A stretch of 7,720 nt of DNA from Pyrobaculum sp. GTDB lineage: Archaea > Thermoproteota > Thermoprotei > Thermoproteales > Thermoproteaceae. The position numbers and the translations under genes are program-made. The DNA is taken from NCBI GenBank assembly GCA_009903905.1, contig WYEI01000004.1:1-7720 (forward strand), given 5' to 3'. Positions 1 to 6,926 of the stretch are shown piece by piece. Below the pieces are notes generated by a model. The model saw only the letters and a program-made list of their open reading frames with translations. It was not told where the DNA came from and did no database searches. Every line of letters begins with the position of its first letter. Positions within the stretch are counted from its first letter, which is position 1.

Positions 1-1
1 C

Positions 2-787
2 CTAGAGAGGGAGGTCGACATGTGGATAGCCTCGATTCTGCGTAAAGACTGGGACAAAGTGGTTAGGTTTGTGGAGTTTAGCAAGAGAGATGTGGTGGAG
101 GTGTTGATGGAAAAGTTGGCGGGGCTGGGCATGGGGCGGACGCAGGTGGAGAAGGCCCTGGTCGACGCGGACTTGGCCAAACGCCCGCCCAGCAAGTGGA
201 GCGAGGAGGATCTCTACAGATTTAGCCACCTAGCCAGGGCCTACAGCAAGCCGATTGTCATAGCCGCAAATAAGATAGATCTGCCCGAGGGCGAAGAGGG
301 CTACAGAAGACTGAGGCAAGCCTATCCAGACCGCATAATAGTGCCCACCTCCGCCGAGGCGGAGCTGGCCCTCCGCCGCGCCGCCGCCAAGGGACTTATC
401 AAATACAAACCCGGCGACCCCAGCTTCGAGATCCTCGGCGAATTGACTCCCCAACAGAAGGCCGTCTTAGACAAAATAGCCGAGCTCATGAAGAAGTGGG
501 GAGGCACCGGAGTAACCAAGGCCATAAATCTGGCCGTGTTTGACGCGCTTAAATACGTGGTGGTGTACCCAGTAGAGGACGAGAGGAGACTTAGCGACAA
601 AAACGGCAACGTGCTCCCCGACCTACTGCTGGTGCCTCACACGTTTACCGCCAGAGATGTGGCTTATGCCGTACATACAGAGCTTGGGAAGAGGTTTGTA
701 GCCGCAATAGATGTAAAAACTGGCAGAAGACTAGCATCAGACGAACCCGTCACCAATGGCACCATCCTTAAGATCTTGACTAAGTGA
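2..787 (+). CDS. Archaeal YchF/OLA1-like translation-associated GTPase, C-terminal part (5' truncated by window edge)
   Basis: The reading frame is open from the first bases of the window, so the N-terminal G1-G3 motifs lie upstream. About 260 codons are visible. Numbering from the Met at base 20, the G4 motif NKID is at residues 84-87 (bases 269-280) inside IVIAANKIDLPEG, and a G5-like TSAEAEL follows near residue 110. The last ~75 residues form a TGS domain (VYPVEDERRLSDKNG..., then LGKRFVAAIDVKTGRRL). The segment before G4, with LEREVDMW and KW.EEDL, is typical of the archaeal COG0012 (MJ1332/PH0525-like) family. Members are cytoplasmic P-loop NTPases thought to act at the ribosome; the bacterial and human relatives prefer ATP. 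The stop codon at 785-787 lies inside the 3' end of the convergent HTH gene, an 8-base overlap. The family call is firm, but the precise role is inferred. Confidence 0.93.
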   Translation, partial: LEREVDMWIASILRKDWDKVVRFVEFSKRDVVEVLMEKLAGLGMGRTQVEKALVDADLAKRPPSKWSEEDLYRFSHLARAYSKPIVIAANKIDLPEGEEGYRRLRQAYPDRIIVPTSAEAELALRRAAAKGLIKYKPGDPSFEILGELTPQQKAVLDKIAELMKKWGGTGVTKAINLAVFDALKYVVVYPVEDERRLSDKNGNVLPDLLLVPHTFTARDVAYAVHTELGKRFVAAIDVKTGRRLASDEPVTNGTILKILTK

Positions 788-1286
788 CTTTACTTCTGAG
801 CAACGAGACCCAAATGTTCTTCCTCAACGTCTCTGGCATGTGGCCGTTGCGGCCTTCCTCTACTTGAGGGGTGTAGCTGCCGTTGTGGCCGCTGTGAGGG
901 CGTGTGTCGTATCGCCGAGCGGTCGCCGGGGCAACGTCTGGAGAGCCTTTGTTCTGCCTCTTCAGGAGAGATAACACCTCGTCAAGTTTTCTCAAAACCA
1001 CGCCGTAAAGATCTTGCACCACCACCGCCGCCCTATCTGCCACAACAGACACAGAGGAGGACACTGGACTTGTGGAGTATGTATATACTGAAGTGACGAA
1101 GACGTAGTGATGGGGGGTCTCTAGGCTTGGCTTGTCGGCAATCGCCGCGAGTTTACGCGCCTTTGAAAGAGCTTTATACACCGTGTTTATAGAGATTCCA
1201 AGCCTTTCAGCTATCTCCCTAGGCCTCAGACCGCGGGCGTATAACTCAGCAACCTTCCTCTCTGTCTCAGTAAGCCTCATCGACAT
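780..1286 (-). CDS. Small HTH DNA-binding protein (LuxR / sigma-70 region 4-like HTH) with long low-complexity tail
   Basis: This predicted cytoplasmic regulator has 168 residues. Residues 4-48 (LTETERKVAELYARGLRPRE then IAERLGISINTVYKALSKAR) form a clear tetra-helical HTH like those of LuxR/FixJ output domains and sigma-70 region 4, with ISINTVYKALSK as recognition helix. Residues 62-92 are rich in Ser, Thr and Val. Residues 90-111 (QDLYGVVLRKLDEVLSLLKR) could form an amphipathic dimerisation helix. The last ~55 residues are polar and probably disordered. No effector domain is recognised, so target and signal are unknown. The start is ambiguous: ATG codons at 1286 and 1280 (MSM). The TATA-like box at 1298-1306 favours the second. 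The gene lies 24 bases downstream of the HIT gene and may also be read from its transcript. Its 3' end overlaps the convergent GTPase gene by 8 bases. That the tail is conserved is not established. Confidence 0.82.
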   Translation of the reverse strand: MSMRLTETERKVAELYARGLRPREIAERLGISINTVYKALSKARKLAAIADKPSLETPHHYVFVTSVYTYSTSPVSSSVSVVADRAAVVVQDLYGVVLRKLDEVLSLLKRQNKGSPDVAPATARRYDTRPHSGHNGSYTPQVEEGRNGHMPETLRKNIWVSLLRSKVT

Positions 1287-1297
1287 ATCAAACCCAC

Positions 1298-1306
1298 TTA
1301 ATAATA
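1298..1306 (-). promoter_or_regulatory. Candidate TATA box for the HTH gene
   Basis: On the - strand the bases read TATTATTAA, centred 22 bases from the second ATG (1280) and 16 from the first (1286). It sits in the 24-base gap after the HIT stop codon. Its position fits a leaderless or nearly leaderless transcript beginning close to 1280. The call rests on composition and spacing only. Confidence 0.4.
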
Positions 1307-1310
1307 GCCG

Positions 1311-1724
1311 TTAGCAGAAATATTTAGGTAATACGTTACGGAGCTTCTCCACGACCTCTCTAGCCACTTCTTCTCTTAACTCCTCTCTACCGTGCCAAAT
1401 CAAGTTGCCTCCCCACCTCGGAATTACGTGGATATGCATGTGAAACACCATCTGCCCAGCCTCACGGCCGGCATTAGTCACAACGTTGACCGCAGGCGCC
1501 CCCAGTTCTCGCCAGGCCTTGGCAAGCCTAGTGGCTATTTCAAAACCCTTCACGGCCCTTTCCAAAGGGGTATCTAAAATGTTCACATAATGCTCTTTAG
1601 AGACAACCAACAGATGACCATATGACGCCGGGTATTTGTCGAGGATTACCACAAACTCGTCATCATCGTAGACTTTCCAAGCCGGCGCCTCGCCGCGCAC
1701 AATCCTACAGAATACGCAATCCAT
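1311..1724 (-). CDS. HIT-family (histidine triad) nucleotide hydrolase/transferase
   Basis: This 137-residue protein has the normal size for a single-domain HIT protein. The histidine triad HMHIHV is at residues 95-100, with catalytic His97 or His99 by family analogy, inside QMVFHMHIHVIPRW. The N-terminus MDCVFCRIVRGEAPAWKVYD carries the CxxC (Cys3, Cys6) that binds zinc in HinT-like members, with His46 in SKEHY as a possible further ligand. GHLLVVSKEHY is also typical of the family. These cytoplasmic enzymes cleave nucleotide phosphoramidates or dinucleotide polyphosphates through a nucleotidyl-histidine intermediate. The true substrate here cannot be read from sequence. A TATA box at 1745-1752 lies about 25 bases from the ATG, so the mRNA is probably leaderless. 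The HTH gene starts 24 bases downstream and could be co-transcribed. Confidence 0.95.
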   Translation of the reverse strand: MDCVFCRIVRGEAPAWKVYDDDEFVVILDKYPASYGHLLVVSKEHYVNILDTPLERAVKGFEIATRLAKAWRELGAPAVNVVTNAGREAGQMVFHMHIHVIPRWGGNLIWHGREELREEVAREVVEKLRNVLPKYFC

Positions 1725-1744
1725 CGCCTAGGGAAAGAAAAGCA

Positions 1745-1752
1745 TTTAAAAA
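1745..1752 (-). promoter_or_regulatory. TATA box of the HIT gene (leaderless-type promoter)
   Basis: The - strand reads TTTTTAAA within an AT-rich tract, centred 24-25 bases before the HIT ATG at 1724. This is the usual archaeal spacing for transcription starting at or next to the start codon. No purine-rich ribosome binding site is seen upstream of the ATG, which fits. The T-rich runs here (TTTTT, then TTTTCTTT) could also help to terminate pyrH transcripts arriving from upstream. Confidence 0.65.
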
Positions 1753-1842
1753 GAATTATACCTACAAGACGGGTGGGGAGTCTGGAGATGCCCGAGGGGG
1801 CGGCTGTGAAAAGGCTCCCTGCCGCGGGGTACACACACCGCC

Positions 1843-2496
1843 TCAACACGTGATCTTGCTTCCGGGGTTCTCCCCCCTGGCTATCGCCTCTATATGTTCC
1901 GGCCTCCTCCCGTCGAAGATGTGGGTGGTGATGCAGTTTCTCTTTAGGATTGAAAGGCTCCAAACATCCATAAGCTCGTAGCCGCCAGGCAACGAAGACG
2001 AGCGCAGGATCTTCTCAAACTCGTCATACGTCAACTCGGGTATCCTCTTGGCGTCGGGGTTTTTCCTGGGGTCGTCGCTGTAGACCGCGTCTATGTTGGC
2101 CGCGTTGAGCAGAGCGGAGGCGCCCACGGCCTCGGCCACCAGCGCCGCCACAGTCGCCGTGGACTGGCCGGGCTGGAAGCCGCCGGAAACCACCACCTGG
2201 TGGGTCCGCCACGCCTCCAGAAACTCCTCTATGTTCGTGGGTACCCGGGGGTATGCGTTGTCCAGGAGGGAGATTAGGAGCAACGCGTTGAGGCGGCTGG
2301 CGTATATCCCCAGAAGATCTTGGAAGGTGTTGGAGGCTCCTCCCCTCCTGGCCGCTGATATGTACCTCCGGGCGACCTCCCCGCCCCCCGCGACAACCCC
2401 GACCTTGTCTTTACGCGTCTTGATAATTTGGGCGTAGCGCAAAACCAGCTCTTCGTCGTCGAATATCCGCCCCGACAGCTTAATTACCAGCGCCAT
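1843..2496 (-). CDS. pyrH: UMP kinase (archaeal PyrH type, amino-acid kinase family)
   Basis: This cytoplasmic enzyme phosphorylates UMP to UDP with ATP in pyrimidine nucleotide synthesis. The 217-residue product has the archaeal UMPK layout. The N-terminal strand MALVIKLSGRIF carries Lys6 and the KLSG phosphate-binding turn. VGVVAGGGEVARRYISAARR (residues 32-51) is the second glycine loop. VVVSGGFQPGQSTATVAALV (101-120) is the nucleotide-binding segment. NAANIDAVYSDDPRKNPDAK (131-150) is the hallmark motif. SLPGGYELMD near 168-177 is the usual C-terminal element. The frame extends seven codons upstream to an ATG at 2517, but family members begin at MALVIKLSG, so base 2496 is preferred. That start lies 17 bases inside the upstream gene (stop at 2480-2482), and no good ribosome binding site is visible. 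Co-transcription, perhaps with coupled translation, is likely. Confidence 0.95.
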   Translation of the reverse strand: MALVIKLSGRIFDDEELVLRYAQIIKTRKDKVGVVAGGGEVARRYISAARRGGASNTFQDLLGIYASRLNALLLISLLDNAYPRVPTNIEEFLEAWRTHQVVVSGGFQPGQSTATVAALVAEAVGASALLNAANIDAVYSDDPRKNPDAKRIPELTYDEFEKILRSSSLPGGYELMDVWSLSILKRNCITTHIFDGRRPEHIEAIARGENPGSKITC

Positions 2497-3007
2497 GACT
2501 GGCGAGATACGACGCAACTCCCTTCTTCACGCCGTCTACCACGTGGGCGGGGGCATCGTCGAAATCTATCTCAGGGTTTTGGCCGCCACAGACCAGCCTA
2601 AACTTTTCAAAGTTTCTCTGCACAACCTCTATCAGATATCTGTCCTCGTACTTGTAGAGAGGCTCGATAAGCGCGTGGTCTGAGCAATCGCTGGATATCC
2701 ACGCCGCCCGCGACCGCGCCTTAGAGAGCTCGCCGAGTAACGTGTCTACGTCAACCTCCCTGCTGAACAGAAACGCCTTAACCTCCCTACGGCCCAGAAA
2801 CTTCCTCTGGACCTTTATCACAACTGGGCCGAACTCGCCCTCGCGCCCCTCGGAAATAGCCCTCGTCACCTCCTCGGCGATCTTCGCCAACTCCAGATCC
2901 CTCACATGAACTTCTTTAAGCCTCTCGCACTCGCAGACCCTTTTTATGAAGTCAACCACGGCGTCTGCGATGATCCCTGCCACCACGTCGTGTGCAGACA
3001 CATGCAT
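2480..3007 (-). CDS. Unrecognised protein, probably conserved, translationally overlapping pyrH
   Basis: I do not recognise this 175-residue protein. It is soluble-looking, with no signal peptide or membrane segment, and mixed alpha/beta: helix at residues 5-30 ending in CECERLKEVHV, helix 35-53, then strand-rich PVVIKVQRKF and REVKAFLFSREVDVDTLLGE (74-93). The second half has AAWISSDCSD and RYLIEVVQRNFEKFRLVCGG. It holds four cysteines (25, 27, 108, 140) but no clear metal-site pattern. Its 3' end overlaps the pyrH start by 17 bases in another frame, and the pair seems to share one transcript. A link to nucleotide metabolism is only guilt by association. A TATA box at 3022-3029 supports a promoter here. 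The ATG at 3007 is 18-19 bases from the box centre, and an in-frame GTG at 3001 would be about 25 bases away, so the start is uncertain by two codons. Confidence 0.8.
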   Translation of the reverse strand: MHVSAHDVVAGIIADAVVDFIKRVCECERLKEVHVRDLELAKIAEEVTRAISEGREGEFGPVVIKVQRKFLGRREVKAFLFSREVDVDTLLGELSKARSRAAWISSDCSDHALIEPLYKYEDRYLIEVVQRNFEKFRLVCGGQNPEIDFDDAPAHVVDGVKKGVASYLASHGAGN

Positions 3008-3185
3008 AAGACGCCAAGGGGTTATAAAAGTTGGCCCAAGATTTCAGGCATGGAGTAGCATCGTCTACTAGGACCTCAACCTCACTACGGCTTCTAACTA
3101 GGCTTCTCAACTCTCCACGGAATACGGACTTGAAGACCCGTATCTGCCGGTCCCTGAGGCTTACCGCCTCGTCTCCTCCAGCCAC
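3008..3185 (-). other. Gap after the PaREP2 gene containing a possible small ORF
   Basis: A - strand frame opens at an ATG at 3183-3185, inside the last codons of the PaREP2 gene but in a different frame. It reads about 56 codons across the whole gap, and the product would start MAGGDEAVSLRDRQIRVFKS. Residues up to SEVEVLVDDATPCLKSWAN look protein-like and charged. Beyond that the codons coincide with the TATA box at 3022-3029, and the frame then runs into the next gene until 2952. It may be a small gene, a remnant of one, or a chance frame. I do not recognise it, and no RNA gene or hairpin was seen in the gap. Confidence 0.25.
3022..3029 (-). promoter_or_regulatory. TATA box for the 2480-3007 gene and pyrH
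   Basis: The - strand reads TTTTATAA, the best TATA match in the 153-base gap after the PaREP2 stop codon. It is centred 18-19 bases before the ATG at 3007 and about 25 before an in-frame GTG at 3001. It probably drives a two-gene transcript ending with pyrH. Confidence 0.6.
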
Positions 3186-6100
3186 CCCTTTATGGCGTCT
3201 GCAAGCTCGACGTAGCGCATGAAACCTTCAAGATGCTCTCTGCCGCACACTATCATTATAATGCCGTCCTTCATGCGGTACACCCTCGGCCTCCTCCCCG
3301 TGAGGGCCTCAATCAGCGCTGAAAGCCTCTCGGCGTCTGCCTCACTGCCGCCGGAGGCGCTGGCGTAGGCGTAGCCCACGACCGCGTTGAGCTTCCCATA
3401 CCTGCCGAAGGTGATTGTGTACTCACGCACCACGCGGTCTACAATGTGCTCGCCCTCCACGCGGCCCACCTCCGCCTTTATCTTAATCCTAAGCAACTTC
3501 CTGCCGCCTCTGTCCTCCTCAACGGCTTCTCCGCCTTTCACCTTCACGACATATGTCTTGCCGTTCACTTCGACCTCCTTCTCTAAGCCCTCCAGCTTTA
3601 GAGAGCCCCTCGCCCTTCCCTCCTCCACCACCTCCAAGGCCTTTCTGTACACGTCTTTGCCCTCCTCCCAAGCCCTCTGGAGTATGTACTCCACGAACTC
3701 GGCCGCCAGCCTCCTCTGCTGTTCATCCTTGCCGTATACGGAGAGCCTGGCGGCGTAGGCCAAACCCTCTTTTAAGATCGAGACGTAGCCATTCTTGCCG
3801 CCCTCCGGCGTCTTCACCGAGAAGTGGACGCCCTCCACGAGGCCCATATCCCTAAGCCGCTGTGCCTCCCGCTCTATACTACCGGGGTTGGGGGAGGCAA
3901 ATCTGACCACCAGCGCGCCCTCTACCAGCCCCACCTCGTACTTCGGCCAGCCCTCCCTCAGCACGCGGCCCTCCTCCAGCTTCTCCAGCCAGAGCTTCGC
4001 CTTATCGGCGTCTATCCAGCGGTTCTTGCGCGCTACCTTGACGATCTCGGCGAGGGCCTTTCTGAGCTCCTCGCGCCCAGCCGCAAGCTTGTCGGTGGTG
4101 GCTACGACGTACCACACGTCTCCGCCGCCCGCTTTCTCCACCTCTGTGCCGACGCCCACCAGCTTCAATAGCCGGGCCGTGAGCTCGACGCGGCTTCGGT
4201 CCGTCGAGACGAATTGGAGCTCGACCTTGTCGCTACGCAGGTATACGTTGTACTTGATCTCGATACCGCCCTCCGAAATGGTCAAATCGGCGGCTACGAG
4301 GCCGCCCTCGGTCCGCCTTATGCTGTCCTTGTCAAGCCGCACCTCCACCTGGGTCTCCTTCACGAATTCATTGAACTTGTTGCTTAAATACTCTCCGCCG
4401 GCTGAGGGCGCAGAGACGGCGAGAAGGCGCATAAGTCTCGCCGCATTTTTGCCGCTTGCGACTATGTAGTAATACCTGCCCTCGCCTATGTATGCCTGCA
4501 CGTCGAAGTTCTGCTCGTCGGGCAGGAGTTCCTTGAGCACATACAGCGTAGCTAGGCGCAGTAGCGCGGCGCCTCCGCCGAGCTCCCCACCTACGGCCAG
4601 CACGATCAACCTATGCTCCACGTGGCCGTCTCCCGCCAACGCGGTTGCATACATCTCGCCGAAGCGAAGCAACGCCTCCTCTCTGTCGAACTCGTTGTTC
4701 CGCGCCTTATCCAGCATTATCAGCTCTAGGGCTGGGGCTACGAACTTCCTAACCACTTCATCCCTCGCGCAGTCCCTGGCGAGGCAGTATACATAGGGAT
4801 CATCGCCGCTGAGGACGCGCTCAACGACGCCCCGTAGCTCCTCCATAGAGAGACCGACCACTTTAGCTAGGTTTTTGATGCGTCTCTCAGCATCTTTCTT
4901 ATGCCCTTCTGCGTAGCGGATGATGGCTTGGGCCAACTCATTTGCGTATTCGCCGGTTATCCTCCCGCTGCTCAACGTCTCCACAGCCCTAGCCAGCCTC
5001 TTGACGCGCTCCTCGCGCCATCTGCTGTCGTCCATGCCTCTCCTTGCCTCGGCGAAGTGGGCGAGGAGAGCCAGCTCGCCCAGCATCCTCCTCATGAGGC
5101 TCTCCCTCTCAGCATCGCTTGCTCTCTCGGGGCCAATCCAGGGCCTCAACTCGTTGGCCAACTCCTTAACCCTCTCCAGGACCCGGCTCCAGTCTACAGC
5201 GTACACCAACTCGCGCCAGCTCTCCACACGCCGGCCCAGCACCGACTCAAGCCATCTGCTCTCCCTCAAGATCTGGTCTTCCCTCTCGCGGGGCCAGTAC
5301 ATAGTGACGTTGAGCCTGCGGCCCTCCTTAGTGATGCTGGCTCCGCCGCTGAACGACTCCTCCTCGCCAAGGACGCCGATGTACCAAGCCAACTGCCAAG
5401 GATGGGCGGTGGTGCCCGCTATCTGCTTTCCGGAGGTCGTCACGTCTGTGGCACGCCACTCTAGGTATTGCGGCGCCTTGTCAAACCCCGAGAGATCTGG
5501 CGCCGTTCTCTTTGCCTCCTCCACAAAACGCCTCAACTCCTCAGAGGTAGCCTTGGAACGCGGTTGCCCCTCCACCATCAGCACATCTACACGCGCCTCA
5601 ACTCCGCCGTAGGTCCTAAACACTTCGAAGCCTCCCTCCACCCGTCTAAACTTGAGGTCCTCATCGACGGCACTGCCCAAGAGGTATCGTAGAAGCGCAG
5701 AGGCGGCACTATCCTCCCAGCCCGCCGCCCCCCTACGCGAGCGGGACGGATCCACAGCCTCGCCGCGCCTCTCGGCGATCCTTTTGGCCTTCTCGTAGGC
5801 GCCCTTTGGCGTTAGTAACACTACATCCGCCAGAGTACCCTCCGCCATAAGCAACATCGCCGCATGGCCATATATCCCGCCTCTCGCCACGGAGAGCAAG
5901 GCGGCGTAGGCCTTAGTCCCCATGTTGGCGTCTGAGTACTTGCCCAACTCGTGGCTCCTCGCCTCCGCCAGCCCCTCCGCCCTCTTTACGTCCACCTCCA
6001 GGTGGGGTCTGAGCTTTTCGTATAGGTCGCGGCTGTGCAATGCGTACAGCGCCAACACTCTGTCCAGCTCCCTCCTCACATGCTCCGCCACCTCCTCCAG

Positions 6101-6904
6101 TCTCCTCTGAGCCTCACGAAGCTCTCTTATCTTGTCTGCCGTCACCACGAACTCCTGTTTCTCAACCAGCCCCCTCGCCCATCTGTACAGCTCAGCCCAC
6201 TCCCCATAAACCCACGCGTTTTTCACAAGCGTCTTGTAGAGCACAAGCGTCACAACCACTGCGGCGTCTTTCTCCGCCTCGTCTTTAACGCGCGCCAGCG
6301 CCCTCCTCAACTCCACGAGGGGCTTGGGCAGATTCTTCAATCCTGTCAACTTTGAAAACGGCCTCTCCCTCTTCTGAGGGGCGTTGATGACCTCGTTAAT
6401 GACCTCTTCTATCTTCTGCTTCTCATTCTCATCCACCCTCCACCTATCAGCCACCGCCCTAAACCTCTCCGCCGCCTTCCCGCCAGCATCCGCCAGCCCA
6501 GCCACAAACGGCGCGCCCACGGCGGCGTATGCCAGCTTCTCCATCTCCACAAGACCCCACAGGTTCAACGCAACGCCCAGCGCAATTACTCCAGCCGCCG
6601 CGGCGGTCATCAGGAAGAGGTATGCTTTGTGCTCATCAACCCACGCCAACACCCTCGCGACGGCTTCAACAAACAGCTCAACGAGACGTTGAGCCGCAAC
6701 CTTCACCTGCTCAAACACCTCCCTCGCCCCCTCATACAGCGTCTTAGCCGCCTTCTGCACGTACTCAACAGCCTCCCTAAACCGACCCACCTCCGCAAGC
6801 ACCACGGCGGAGGCCACCGACGAAACCACAGCCTCCGAATAGAGGCCGCTATACACCGAATACAACGCCGCGGCTGAGGCGGCTTTTCCGCGTCTACGCC
6901 ACAT
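3161..6904 (-). CDS. PaREP2-family protein (PaRep2a/PaRep2b-type regions), intact
   Basis: This is one uninterrupted frame of about 1250 codons, matching the repeated Pyrobaculum PaREP2 family, most of whose copies are reported as frameshifted. Residue numbers count from an in-frame TTG at 6928. Residues 20-100 are helical and repeat-like. Residues 101-127 (KAYLFLMTAAAAGVIALGVA...) look like a membrane segment, with a weaker one at 131-149. Residues 165-330 are charged and coiled-coil-like. Residues 400-580 contain the conserved-looking WRATDVTTSGKQIAGTTAHP and are PaRep2a-like. Residues 720-1250 are PaRep2b-like and begin with MYATALAGDG (759-768), a LAGLIDADG-like motif, followed by several strand-strand-helix units. 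The C-terminus is GREHLEGFMRYVELADAIKG plus a short charged tail. The function is unknown. TTG 6928 is unlikely to be the start because its codons are the TATA box. ATG 6910 and 6904 are candidates, and 6904 is chosen on spacing. Confidence 0.9.
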   Translation of the reverse strand: MWRRRGKAASAAALYSVYSGLYSEAVVSSVASAVVLAEVGRFREAVEYVQKAAKTLYEGAREVFEQVKVAAQRLVELFVEAVARVLAWVDEHKAYLFLMTAAAAGVIALGVALNLWGLVEMEKLAYAAVGAPFVAGLADAGGKAAERFRAVADRWRVDENEKQKIEEVINEVINAPQKRERPFSKLTGLKNLPKPLVELRRALARVKDEAEKDAAVVVTLVLYKTLVKNAWVYGEWAELYRWARGLVEKQEFVVTADKIRELREAQRRLEEVAEHVRRELDRVLALYALHSRDLYEKLRPHLEVDVKRAEGLAEARSHELGKYSDANMGTKAYAALLSVARGGIYGHAAMLLMAEGTLADVVLLTPKGAYEKAKRIAERRGEAVDPSRSRRGAAGWEDSAASALLRYLLGSAVDEDLKFRRVEGGFEVFRTYGGVEARVDVLMVEGQPRSKATSEELRRFVEEAKRTAPDLSGFDKAPQYLEWRATDVTTSGKQIAGTTAHPWQLAWYIGVLGEEESFSGGASITKEGRRLNVTMYWPREREDQILRESRWLESVLGRRVESWRELVYAVDWSRVLERVKELANELRPWIGPERASDAERESLMRRMLGELALLAHFAEARRGMDDSRWREERVKRLARAVETLSSGRITGEYANELAQAIIRYAEGHKKDAERRIKNLAKVVGLSMEELRGVVERVLSGDDPYVYCLARDCARDEVVRKFVAPALELIMLDKARNNEFDREEALLRFGEMYATALAGDGHVEHRLIVLAVGGELGGGAALLRLATLYVLKELLPDEQNFDVQAYIGEGRYYYIVASGKNAARLMRLLAVSAPSAGGEYLSNKFNEFVKETQVEVRLDKDSIRRTEGGLVAADLTISEGGIEIKYNVYLRSDKVELQFVSTDRSRVELTARLLKLVGVGTEVEKAGGGDVWYVVATTDKLAAGREELRKALAEIVKVARKNRWIDADKAKLWLEKLEEGRVLREGWPKYEVGLVEGALVVRFASPNPGSIEREAQRLRDMGLVEGVHFSVKTPEGGKNGYVSILKEGLAYAARLSVYGKDEQQRRLAAEFVEYILQRAWEEGKDVYRKALEVVEEGRARGSLKLEGLEKEVEVNGKTYVVKVKGGEAVEEDRGGRKLLRIKIKAEVGRVEGEHIVDRVVREYTITFGRYGKLNAVVGYAYASASGGSEADAERLSALIEALTGRRPRVYRMKDGIIMIVCGREHLEGFMRYVELADAIKGWLEETRR
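4625..4639 (-). other. LAGLIDADG-like motif (LAGDG) within the PaREP2 protein
   Basis: These codons encode LAGDG at the end of the predicted helix EEALLRFGEMYATALAGDG, counted as residues 764-768. The two glycines and the aspartate match the end of the LAGLIDADG helix of homing endonucleases, where the acidic residue binds the catalytic metal. What follows is strand (RLIVLAVGG), helix (AALLRLATLYVLKEL), two strands (FDVQAYI, RYYYIVASG) and helix (KNAARLMRLLA), the expected order for that fold. This is visual inference without a profile search. Confidence 0.45.
6548..6628 (-). other. Predicted transmembrane segment in the PaREP2 N-terminal region
   Basis: The codons for residues 101-127 read KAYLFLMTAAAAGVIALGVA followed by LNLWGLV. 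This is a 25-27 residue hydrophobic stretch free of charges after the first lysine and flanked by charged helices. A second, weaker hydrophobic stretch (LAYAAVGAPFVAGLADAG) follows at residues 132-149. Together they suggest a one- or two-pass membrane anchor with most of the protein in the cytoplasm. Confidence 0.55.
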
Positions 6905-6918
6905 CTCCATGCGCCGGT

Positions 6919-6926
6919 TTAAAAAC
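6919..6926 (-). promoter_or_regulatory. TATA box for the PaREP2 gene, possibly bidirectional
   Basis: The - strand reads TTTTTAAA, centred 18-19 bases before ATG 6904. The same spacing is seen for the TATA box and ATG of the gene at 2480-3007. The palindromic TTTAAA core (6919-6924) can equally serve the + strand, where the first ATG of the divergent small gene lies about 48 bases away at 6971. No other strong TATA box is seen in the 66 bases between the two start codons. Confidence 0.5.

Noticed and set aside
1085..1125. CTGA followed by GTGACGA and GTGATGG on the + strand, resembling C/D boxes antisense to the HTH gene.
   Set aside because: No partner D box or C box occurs at 10-12 base spacing, so no complete C/D unit can be built. 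It lies in coding sequence.
1790..1842. GC-rich stretch with CCCTGCCGCGGGG after pyrH, considered as a hairpin terminator or RNA gene.
   Set aside because: The stem is short and imperfect, has no T-run directly after it on the - strand, and shows no tRNA or guide-RNA pattern.
5330..5370. GTGATGC then CTGA 11 bases later on the + strand inside the PaREP2 region.
   Set aside because: There are no C' or second D boxes, the C box is imperfect, and no TATA box lies upstream. It is consistent with chance in coding DNA.
3387..6877. Many + strand ORFs opposite the PaREP2 gene, some over 200 codons and rich in Ser, Pro and Arg.
   Set aside because: They are shadow frames caused by the codon bias of the long - strand gene. 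None has a promoter or a recognisable protein pattern.
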